From Lysobacteraceae bacterium (GTDB lineage: Bacteria; Pseudomonadota; Gammaproteobacteria; Xanthomonadales; Xanthomonadaceae), in NCBI GenBank assembly GCA_003505795.1, contig DNXT01000181.1:1-8771 (forward strand): DNA of 8,771 nucleotides. Direction: 5' to 3'. This document shows positions 1 through 6,115 of this stretch, one piece after another (the stretch's first letter is position 1; each line of letters starts with the position of its first letter). A program made the translations under genes and the position numbers. Below the pieces are notes generated by a model. The model was not told where the DNA came from and ran no database searches. It saw only the letters and a program-made list of their open reading frames with translations.

Positions 1-905
1 CGCACCGAGGTGAGGTAGTCCGGCACCAGGTCGCTGCCGAGCTCGTCGCGCTCGTTGACCACCACCCACAAGGTGTCGGTACCCGGCGCCCAGGCCATGC
101 CGACCGGATTGCGCAGGCCGCTGGCGTAGACCCTGGTGCTGCCGCTGGCCGGGTCGATCTGCAGGATCGCGGCGCGGTTGAGCTCCTCGTCCAGGCCGTT
201 CTCGGCGACGTTGCTGTTGGAACCGACGCCGACGTACAGCCGGCTGCCGTCGGCGCTGGCGACCAGCGACTTGGTCCAGTGATGGTTGATCCCGCCGGGC
301 AGGTTGGCGACGAAGCTCGGCGGCGCCGAGATATGGGTATCGCCGTCCTTGTACGGAAAGCTGACCAGCGCATCGGCGTTGGCGACGTAGAAGCGGTCGC
401 CGACCAGGGCCATGCCGAACGGCGAGTACAGGCCGCTCAGGAACTGGGTACGGGTCTCGGCCACGCCGTCGCCGTCGGCATCGCGCAGCAGGGTGATGCG
501 GTTGGCGCTGGGGGTGCGCGCGCCGGCCTTCTGCATCATCGAGTTCATCACCTTGTCGCGCAGCCCGCCGCCGCCTTCGTTCGGCGGTCCCGGCGGCGCA
601 TTGGTCTCGGCCACCAGCACGTCGCCGTTGGGCAGCACGTAGATCCAGCGCGGATGGTCGAGGTCGCGCGCGAACGCATTCACCTGCAGGCCCGCGGCCG
701 CGACCGGCTTGGCATTGGCGGCCCAGCGCTTGACCGGAGCGACCTTGACCGTGGGGATCACGCGCTTGACCGGTTCCGGCAGCTTCGGGTCGGGCCCCAT
801 GCCGCTTTCGATCGGATATTTCGCGGTATCGCCGCAGGCGGCCAGCAGCGCGGCCGCCAACAGCGCCAACGGCCAGCGCGCGGCATGCGTCAGGGACAGG
901 TTCAT
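1..905 (-). CDS. PQQ-dependent sugar (sorbosone-type) dehydrogenase, lipoprotein, 3' end cut off by the window
   Basis: Read on the minus strand from ATG at 905, this frame stays open to base 1 (301 codons seen), so the C-terminus is missing. The start is supported by a GGAG just before it. Residues 1-24 are a lipoprotein signal: a short basic head, a Leu/Ala core and a lipobox L21-A22-A23-C24, so the mature protein should be lipid-anchored and face the periplasm. After a Pro/Lys-rich linker (about 35-70) comes a beta-propeller of the soluble quinoprotein glucose/sorbosone dehydrogenase family. Visible blocks are LDHPRWIYVLPNGDVLVAET (82-101), RDADGDG (141-147, a calcium-loop-like acidic stretch), INHHW (206-210), LRNPVGMAW (264-272) and VNERDELG (283-290). 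Members oxidise sugars or sugar aldehydes with PQQ and pass electrons to the respiratory chain. The substrate cannot be told from sequence, and some relatives are annotated only as PQQ-dependent sugar dehydrogenase. Confidence 0.87.
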   Translation of the reverse strand, partial: MNLSLTHAARWPLALLAAALLAACGDTAKYPIESGMGPDPKLPEPVKRVIPTVKVAPVKRWAANAKPVAAAGLQVNAFARDLDHPRWIYVLPNGDVLVAETNAPPGPPNEGGGGLRDKVMNSMMQKAGARTPSANRITLLRDADGDGVAETRTQFLSGLYSPFGMALVGDRFYVANADALVSFPYKDGDTHISAPPSFVANLPGGINHHWTKSLVASADGSRLYVGVGSNSNVAENGLDEELNRAAILQIDPASGSTRVYASGLRNPVGMAWAPGTDTLWVVVNERDELGSDLVPDYLTSV

Positions 906-970
906 CGTTCTCCAGCACCCGGGGATTCATGTGGGCCCCGCATGATGCCGTCCGCGCACGCGGCAAGAGT

Positions 971-990
971 AAACGCGCCGTCAAGGCGCG
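971..990 (-). terminator. Weak intrinsic terminator after the DUF3247 gene
   Basis: On the minus strand CGCGCC-TTGAC-GGCGCG forms a 6-bp all-GC stem with a 5-base loop, followed directly by TTT. It lies 30 bases after the stop of the DUF3247 gene and before the dehydrogenase start at 905, so it may separate the two transcripts. The U run is short, so termination may be partial. Confidence 0.45.
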
Positions 991-1019
991 CGCGCCGGCA
1001 CGCTCGTGCGCTCGTGACG

Positions 1020-1313
1020 CTACTCGCGCGGCGGCAGCGCGCGCACGTCGCGGATGCTGTCCAGCCAGATCAGGTGCTGCTGTACCGGCGTGTCCAGATC
1101 GTCCAGCCGCAGCAGGCCGTTCATGCCCTCGTTCTCGTCCTGCTCGTCACGGAACACCTGCAGGGTCGGCTGCACCGCCACGGTGCCCAGCAGGCGCGAG
1201 CCGTCCTCCAGCGTCACCTGCACCTGCGCCGCGCCCGGCAGCTTGGCGATCCACGCTTCGAGCGCGGCGATCTGCGACTGCCCCGTGTAGACATGCTGCG
1301 CGTACCTGGACAT
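1020..1313 (-). CDS. DUF3247 family small protein
   Basis: A 97-residue acidic protein starting MSRYAQHVYTG. I recognise it as DUF3247 from the block with VTLEDGSRLLGTV (about 33-45), the central VFRDEQDENEG and the tail with IWLDSIRDVRALPPRE. The family is, to my knowledge, almost restricted to xanthomonads. From memory, one member from Xanthomonas campestris was solved as a variant Sm-like fold; I could not check this. An Sm-like fold would hint at RNA binding, but no function is established. An in-frame ATG exists at 1334, but ATG 1313 has a near-perfect Shine-Dalgarno (GGGAGGAA) 5 bases upstream, which fixes the start. It follows the hybrid kinase on the same strand after 68 bases with no obvious terminator between them, so it may be partly cotranscribed. 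Confidence 0.88.
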   Translation of the reverse strand: MSRYAQHVYTGQSQIAALEAWIAKLPGAAQVQVTLEDGSRLLGTVAVQPTLQVFRDEQDENEGMNGLLRLDDLDTPVQQHLIWLDSIRDVRALPPRE

Positions 1314-1318
1314 CCGGA

Positions 1319-1326
1319 TTCCTCCC
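1319..1326 (-). promoter_or_regulatory. Ribosome binding site that decides the DUF3247 start
   Basis: GGGAGGAA on the minus strand, 5 bases before ATG 1313. The alternative ATG at 1334 would place this strong site inside the coding region. Confidence 0.75.
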
Positions 1327-1381
1327 TCGAGCACATGCCGCCGACGTTAGGCGCGCGTCCGTGAAAGCGATGGAAAGCGGC

Positions 1382-3445
1382 TCAGTTCATCCGCGCGCCG
1401 CGGATCGCCGCCACCAGCTGGGCCACGCTGTAGGGCTTGGCCAGATGGCCCTGGAATCCCGAGGAGAACGCACGCTCGCGGTCGTCGTCGCGCGCCAGCG
1501 CGGTCACCGCCACCGCCGGCAGCGCCACCGCGTCCAGGCCCAGGTTCTCGCGCACGGTGCGGATCAGCCCGTAGCCGTCCATGCCCGGCATGCCGATGTC
1601 GGTCAGCATCACGTCGAACCGCTCGTGGCCGCCCTGGTCGATCAGCGCGAGCGCGTCGGTGGCGTTGGCGGCCGTCACCACCGCCGCGCCCTGCTCCTCG
1701 AGCAGGCGCCTGAGGTAGTCCAGCATGTCCGGCTGGTCGTCCACCGCCAGCAGGCGCAGGCCATGCAGCGCCTGCGCCTCCACCACCAGTTCCGACACCA
1801 GGCTGCGGCGCAGCTCGCGCCGCGGCCGCTTGCCCTGGTCCGGCTGGTGCTCGGGCAGGCGCACGGTGAAGGTCGCGCCCTGGCCGCGCCCGGCACTGCT
1901 GGCGCCGACCTGGCCGCCGTGCATCTCCACCAGCTGCTGCACGATCGCCAGCCCCAGCCCGAGCCCGCCGTGGCGGCGCGTGGTGGTGCCGTCGGCCTGG
2001 CGGAAGCGGCCGAACAGGTGCGGCAGGAACTCCGGGGCGATGCCGTCGCCGGAATCGCGCACCGCCACGGTGAAGTGGTCGTGCTCGCGGAGGATCTCGA
2101 TCTCGATGGTGCCGTGCGCGGGCGTGAACTTGATCGCGTTGCTCAGCAGGTTCCAGAACACCTGCTGCAGGCGGGTCGCATCGCCCAGCACCAGGCACGG
2201 GCCTTCGGGCGCGATCAGCTTGACCTCCTGCGCCTTGCCGTCGGCGACCGGCTCCTGCGAGCCGATCGCCTCGCGCACCTGTTCGGTCAGGTTGAGCACC
2301 TCGACCTCCAGCTGCACCTTGCCCAGCAGCATGCTGCTCAGGTCGAGCATGTCCGAGATCAGGCGCTTCTGCGCCTTGGCGCTGCTGGCGATCACCGACA
2401 GCCCCTTGTAGCTGGGATGCCGTTCGTCCACGCGCTGCAGCAGCAGTTCGCTCCAGCCCAGGATGGTGGTGAGCGGGGTGCGCAGCTCGTGCGACAGCGT
2501 GGCCAGGAACTCGTCCTTGAGCCGCGCCATGCTCTCGGCCTCGCCGCGCGCGGTACGCTCGGATTCGAGCAGTTGCTCGCGCGCCAACTCGATCTCGCGG
2601 CGCTCGGTCACGTCCGGGCTGCTGCCGGCCAGGCCGATGAAGCGGCCGTCCACCGAATAGCGCGGCATCGCCGACATCTCGATCCAGCGCCAGCGGCCGT
2701 CGCGGCGGCGCGCGCGCACCAGCGCCCGCAGGATCCGCCGCTGTTCCAGCGCCATCGCCAGCTCGAACTGGAACACCGGCAGGTCGTCGGCATGCAGCAG
2801 CTCGCTCCAGGCCGGCACCGTGCCGCTGGCCATGTCGATCCCGAAGAACTCGCCGTAGGCGCTGTTGACGAAGCGGATGACCCCGTGCGCGTCCAGCACC
2901 CACACCGGCATCGGCAGGCCGTCGGCCAGCGCGCTGAAGCGGGCCTCGCTCTCGGCCAGTTCGCGCTCGATCCGCTTGCGCTCGGTGATGTCCAGGAACA
3001 GGACCCCGACCAGGTGCTCGGAAGCGGCGCCGACGCGGAAGGCATCGACCGAGTAGGCCCGGCCCAGCGCCTTCGCTTCCAGTTCGAAACGCGCGCGCAT
3101 GCCGCTGAGCGCGACCTCGCCGTAGCGCTGGAACCATTCCTCCTCGTGCTCGGGGCGCATCCCCCGCATCGAGCGCCCGACCGCGCCATGCAGCCCGGTG
3201 AATTCCTCGAAGGCCCGGTTGACCTCGCGGAACACGTAGTCCACCGGTCGTTCCCGGTCGTCGAAGATCACTTCGACGATGCAGAAGCCGCCGTCGACGT
3301 TGTCGAACAGCTCGCGATAAAGGTCCGAGGGGAACCGGGCGGCTGGCCCGGGCGTTGCAGGCGAGGCGGAATGGTGGCTCAAGCAGGAATCCGGAAGGGA
3401 AGCGGAAGGACGACGCCGGGGAGGCGCCATGAAGCCATACGCCAT
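1382..3445 (-). CDS. Hybrid sensor histidine kinase (PAS-PAS-HisKA-HATPase-REC)
   Basis: A 687-residue cytoplasmic phosphorelay kinase. Domain order: a low-complexity Pro/Ser head (1-40); PAS-like domain 1 (about 42-155, ending LDITERKRIERELAESEARF); PAS domain 2 (about 166-285, ending PDVTERREIE); HisKA with the H-box SHELRTPL and phospho-His H319; HATPase_c with N-box N432/N436, G1 DSGDG (464-468) and G2 GGLGLGLA (493-500); and a receiver (about 562-684) with acidic pair D569/D570, phosphoacceptor D616, T648 and K670. All catalytic residues are present, so it should be active. No membrane helix is visible, so it should sense a cytosolic cue or a PAS-bound ligand. No DNA-binding regulator or Hpt gene is next to it; the output partner must lie elsewhere. 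The start is uncertain: ATG 3445 and ATG 3430 both lack a good ribosome site. It lies 46 bases after the small membrane protein gene on the same strand. Confidence 0.95.
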   Translation of the reverse strand: MAYGFMAPPRRRPSASLPDSCLSHHSASPATPGPAARFPSDLYRELFDNVDGGFCIVEVIFDDRERPVDYVFREVNRAFEEFTGLHGAVGRSMRGMRPEHEEEWFQRYGEVALSGMRARFELEAKALGRAYSVDAFRVGAASEHLVGVLFLDITERKRIERELAESEARFSALADGLPMPVWVLDAHGVIRFVNSAYGEFFGIDMASGTVPAWSELLHADDLPVFQFELAMALEQRRILRALVRARRRDGRWRWIEMSAMPRYSVDGRFIGLAGSSPDVTERREIELAREQLLESERTARGEAESMARLKDEFLATLSHELRTPLTTILGWSELLLQRVDERHPSYKGLSVIASSAKAQKRLISDMLDLSSMLLGKVQLEVEVLNLTEQVREAIGSQEPVADGKAQEVKLIAPEGPCLVLGDATRLQQVFWNLLSNAIKFTPAHGTIEIEILREHDHFTVAVRDSGDGIAPEFLPHLFGRFRQADGTTTRRHGGLGLGLAIVQQLVEMHGGQVGASSAGRGQGATFTVRLPEHQPDQGKRPRRELRRSLVSELVVEAQALHGLRLLAVDDQPDMLDYLRRLLEEQGAAVVTAANATDALALIDQGGHERFDVMLTDIGMPGMDGYGLIRTVRENLGLDAVALPAVAVTALARDDDRERAFSSGFQGHLAKPYSVAQLVAAIRGARMN

Positions 3446-3491
3446 GTCGTCATAGGGTGGAAACCGCCTTCGGCCCCGTCAAGCCCGGCCA

Positions 3492-3734
3492 TCAGGCCTG
3501 GTAGTACAGGGCCAGCCCCGTGATGACCGCGGCCAGCACCGCGATCGCGGCCACCACCAGCCGGAAGGCCAGGCGGCCCTCGTCGCGCAGGCGTTCGTCG
3601 AGCCAGGCCTGGGCCTCGCGCCGCCATGGCGTGCCGGTGCGCGTCGGATCCAGCAGCAGGCCGCGCACCCGGCTGGTGCCGAGCTGCTCGCACTGCTGCC
3701 TGAAGTGGTTCCGGTCGGGGCTGTCGGTCAACAT
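3492..3734 (-). CDS. Unknown 80-residue protein with one C-terminal membrane helix
   Basis: I do not recognise this protein. Starting at ATG 3734 (MLTDSPDRNHF) it has a hydrophilic, charged N-terminal part with a short TPWRREAQAWLDERLRDEG segment likely to be helical (36-53). One hydrophobic helix follows at about 57-77 (FRLVVAAIAVLAAVITGLALY), then the end YYQA. It is likely a tail-anchored inner-membrane protein with its N-terminus in the cytoplasm. The start lies only 2 bases after the stop of the upstream gene with a weak ribosome site, so translation is probably coupled and the two proteins are probably used together. The same frame stays open further upstream, but that part overlaps the preceding gene and reads as Arg/Ala/Gly-rich shadow sequence. 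Confidence 0.7.
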   Translation of the reverse strand: MLTDSPDRNHFRQQCEQLGTSRVRGLLLDPTRTGTPWRREAQAWLDERLRDEGRLAFRLVVAAIAVLAAVITGLALYYQA

Positions 3735-3736
3735 GG

Positions 3737-4204
3737 TCAGGCCTGCACGTAGTGGGGCTTGGCGCGATCGAGCTCGCGCTCGATCGCCAGTCGCGCCAGC
3801 CGGGTGTAGTTGGCGCGCGGCCCCTGCCCGCGCCCGGTGAGCACGCCCTGGAAATCGAGCCCGCGCCAGACCCGCCCGGTCCATTCCACGCAGTCCTCGG
3901 CCAGCACCAGCATCAGCGAGTAGCGGTACTCGAGTCCGGCGGCGTTGGTGTACGCGTATACCGGCGGGAACTGCACCGCCACGTCGTTCTCTCCGCCCAG
4001 CGCGGCCAGCTGGCGACGCAGCGCCTCGCGCACGTCGCCGTCTTCCGGCAGCGCCAGCCGGTGGGCGTGCAGGTCCAGGTCGCTCTGCAGCGCGACGAAC
4101 TCGGCCGCGCCGGTGGCCGGGCTGTGGCCATGCTGCTTGGCCCACTCGATGAACTGCAGGCGCAGGTCCAGCGGCGGACCTGCGCCATTCGGGGAGGACT
4201 TCAT
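3737..4204 (-). CDS. Unknown conserved-looking cytoplasmic protein
   Basis: I do not recognise the family. From ATG 4204 the product is 155 residues (MKSSPNGAGPPLDLRLQFIE), with no signal or membrane segment. Visible parts are an N-terminal helix rich in aromatic and basic residues (LRLQFIEWAKQHG, 14-26); an amphipathic segment DVREALRRQLAALGG (57-71); an alternating, probably beta, core with VAVQFPPVYAYTN and YRYSLMLVLAEDCVEWTGRVWRG (75-115); and a C-terminal helix RLARLAIERELDRAKPHY (135-152). The mixed composition is far from the Arg/Ala shadow pattern in the other frames, which supports a real gene. The start is uncertain: in-frame ATGs at 4228 and 4240 would add 8 or 12 residues, and 4240 has a weak GGTG ahead of it. 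Its stop is 2 bases before the next gene, so it leads an operon with the membrane protein and possibly the kinase. Confidence 0.78.
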   Translation of the reverse strand: MKSSPNGAGPPLDLRLQFIEWAKQHGHSPATGAAEFVALQSDLDLHAHRLALPEDGDVREALRRQLAALGGENDVAVQFPPVYAYTNAAGLEYRYSLMLVLAEDCVEWTGRVWRGLDFQGVLTGRGQGPRANYTRLARLAIERELDRAKPHYVQA

Positions 4205-4393
4205 GGGGAAGATCGCGGTTGGGGGCATGCGCTCGATCATCCCGGCACCGGCGTGAAGCGGACGCCGAAGTGCGGTGAACCCGCCGTCAGCGCGCGATGC
4301 ATTAACGCCGCGCAACGAGACCGCCGGCGGGCACCGCATCGCATTGCCGGCGTCGCCGGCCGGGCGCACACTGCCGCGAGGCGTTCACTGTCC

Positions 4394-4400
4394 GGGAGGA
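4394..4400 (+). promoter_or_regulatory. Ribosome binding site of the DUF3016 gene
   Basis: GGGAGGA ends 4 bases before ATG 4405, a strong match to the anti-Shine-Dalgarno, and supports that start. The 160-200 bases upstream, shared with the divergent minus-strand operon, show no clear -35/-10 pair. Confidence 0.7.
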
Positions 4401-4404
4401 CACC

Positions 4405-4977
4405 ATGAGAACCTCAGCCTGCTTCCTGACCCTGGCGATCGCCGGCCTGCTGGCGATCGGCAGCGCCGACGCACGGGTACGCAACGTCACCGATCCGCAG
4501 GCCCCGCGCGCGCTCGCCGAGGCCGGTCCGGTCAAGGTCAGCTGGACCGATCCGGCGCAGTTCAGCGAGATCCGCTACAGCCGCAACCGCTGGGAATCGC
4601 AGCGCGGCAACTGGGTCGACGACCTCGCCACCTATTTCCAGAAGAACGCGGCCAAGCGCCTGCCCGACGGCCAGCGGCTGGACATCAACATCACCGACAT
4701 CAAGCGCGCCGGCGACTACGAGCCCTGGCACGGGCCGCGCATGGACGACATCCGCGTGGTCAAGGACATCTACCCGCCGCGGATCAGCTTCAGCTATACC
4801 CGCTTCGCCGCCGACGGCAGCGTGATCGACCAGGGCGAGGAGAAGCTGGTCGACTCGGGCTTCCTGATGAACTCGTCGCAGGCGCTGAACAACGACCCGC
4901 TGCGCTTCGAGAAGCGCATGATCGACGACTGGCTGCGCCGCGAGTTCCGCGACGACCGGGTCACCGCCGGGCGCTGA
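4405..4977 (+). CDS. Secreted DUF3016 family protein
   Basis: A 190-residue protein with a Sec signal peptide: basic start, hydrophobic core 6-19 and an A-D-A cleavage motif at 21-23, giving a mature periplasmic protein from about R24. I recognise DUF3016 from its ordered blocks: VKVSWTDPAQFSEIR (43-57), NWVDDLATYFQ (69-79), LPDGQRLDINITDI (86-99), DDIRVVKDIYPPRI (114-127) and DPLRFEKRMIDDWLRREF (164-181). The length is normal for the family and the gene looks intact. The family is common in gammaproteobacteria, and its function is unknown. It stands alone, divergent from the unknown operon at 4204 and convergent with alr, and it has its own terminator. Confidence 0.92.
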   Translation: MRTSACFLTLAIAGLLAIGSADARVRNVTDPQAPRALAEAGPVKVSWTDPAQFSEIRYSRNRWESQRGNWVDDLATYFQKNAAKRLPDGQRLDINITDIKRAGDYEPWHGPRMDDIRVVKDIYPPRISFSYTRFAADGSVIDQGEEKLVDSGFLMNSSQALNNDPLRFEKRMIDDWLRREFRDDRVTAGR

Positions 4978-5002
4978 GCCCGCCGGGCCCGCAGGGACGC
5001 AA

Positions 5003-5024
5003 GGGAGCCGACCGGCTCCCTTTT
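5003..5024 (+). terminator. Intrinsic terminator of the DUF3016 gene
   Basis: GGGAGCC-GACC-GGCTCCC forms a perfect 7-bp stem with a 4-base loop followed by TTTT, 25 bases after the stop at 4977. It sits in the 61-base gap between convergent genes. Read in the alr direction the same stem is followed by TTGCG, so any stop of alr transcription there would be weaker. Confidence 0.85.
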
Positions 5025-5038
5025 CGTCCGCACGCGGC

Positions 5039-6115
5039 CTACCCGGCCTCGAGGTAGCGCCGCGGCACGCGCTTGATCCCGCACAGCATCTGGTAGGCGC
5101 TGGCGTTGCAGCGCCCGGCCAGCGAGCCGATCCGCGGCGCATCGCCCCACAGCTGCACCGGCGTGCCGACGCCGGCCTGCGGGTGGTCGGTGAGGTCGAC
5201 CGTGAGCATGTCCATCGACACGCGCCCGATCAGCGCGCCGGGACGGCCGTCGATCAGCAGCGGCGTACCGTTCGGCGCGAACTGCGGGTAGCCGTCGGCA
5301 TAGCCCATCGCGACCACGCCGACCCGGGTCGGCCGCGGCGCGACGAAGCGCGCGCCGTAGCCGACCGGCTCGCCCGGCGCCAGCTCGCGCGTGGCGATCA
5401 CGCGCGAGGCCAGCGTCATCACCGGCTTCAGCTCGGCGCCGAGCGCGGTTTCCCGGTCGAACGGGTTGGCCCCGTACAGCATCAGTCCCGGACGCGCCCA
5501 GTGGCCGCGCAGCGCCGGCCAGCCGAGCAGGCCCGGCGAGTTGCACAGGCTGGTCTCGGCCTGCATGCCGCGGCTGGCGAGCGCGAACGCGACCGCCTGC
5601 TCGTCGGTGCGGCTGCTGTCCAGCTCGTCGGCGCGCGCCAGGTGGGTCATCAGCGTGATCGAGGCGACCTGCGGCAGCCCACGCAGGCGCAGCCAGGCGC
5701 CGCGGAAGTCTTCCGGCGACAGCCCCAGCCGGTGCATGCCGCTGTCCAGCTTCAGCCACACCCGCAGCGGGCGCGGGCTGTTGAACGCCGCCAGCGCCTG
5801 CACCTGCGCGGGCGTGGCGACCACCGTCCACAGATCGTGCTCGGCGATCAGGCGCAGCTCGTCGGCCTCGAAGAAACCTTCCAGCAGCAGGATCGGCGCG
5901 CCGATGCCGGCGGCGCGCAGTTCCAGCGCCTCCTCGATGCAGGCCACCGCGAAGCCGTCGGCCTCGGCTTCCAGCGCCTGCGCGCAACGCACCGCGCCGT
6001 GCCCGTAGGCGTCGGCCTTGACCACGGCCAGCGCCTTGCCGCCGCCGAGGCGGCGCGCGAGCCGGTAGTTGTGACGCAGCGCGTCGAGATCGATCAGAGC
6101 GACGGCTGGACGCAC
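5039..6115 (-). CDS. alr: Alanine racemase (catabolic DadX-like), PLP-dependent
   Basis: Interconverts L- and D-alanine, supplying D-alanine for peptidoglycan and, beside dadA, feeding L-alanine into breakdown. The product is 358 residues, close to the usual 356-360. The N-terminal PLP barrel has the Schiff-base lysine K33 in VVKADAYGHG. The catalytic tyrosine of the other half-reaction should be Y253 in PVGYGARF. These numbers match what I recall for pseudomonad DadX (K33, Y253). Other family blocks are LDSGMHRLGL (124-132, with R129), MTHLA (156-160), ARPGLMLYG (207-215), GYADGYPQFAPNGTP (271-285) and GRVSMDML (297-304). The start is GTG 6115, inside the end of dadA (22-base overlap), with AGAGG 7 bases ahead; the frame stays open upstream but only as dadA shadow. 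It is translated from the dadA message and is likely under Lrp control. Whether the genome has a second racemase cannot be seen. Confidence 0.95.
   Translation of the reverse strand: MRPAVALIDLDALRHNYRLARRLGGGKALAVVKADAYGHGAVRCAQALEAEADGFAVACIEEALELRAAGIGAPILLLEGFFEADELRLIAEHDLWTVVATPAQVQALAAFNSPRPLRVWLKLDSGMHRLGLSPEDFRGAWLRLRGLPQVASITLMTHLARADELDSSRTDEQAVAFALASRGMQAETSLCNSPGLLGWPALRGHWARPGLMLYGANPFDRETALGAELKPVMTLASRVIATRELAPGEPVGYGARFVAPRPTRVGVVAMGYADGYPQFAPNGTPLLIDGRPGALIGRVSMDMLTVDLTDHPQAGVGTPVQLWGDAPRIGSLAGRCNASAYQMLCGIKRVPRRYLEAG

Noticed and set aside
279..1364. 361-codon plus-strand open frame
   Set aside because: It is antisense to the dehydrogenase and DUF3247 genes, with Arg/His/Gln-rich shadow composition and no domain.
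929..3523. 864-codon open frame on the plus strand
   Set aside because: It lies antisense to the intact hybrid kinase and DUF3247 genes and reads as His/Arg/Gln/Ala-rich shadow sequence typical of the reverse frame of a GC-rich gene.
4346..4360. 15-base palindrome GCCGGCG-T-CGCCGGC upstream of the DUF3016 gene
   Set aside because: It is all G/C in a region where such palindromes arise by chance, has no T run, and does not sit at a recognised promoter.
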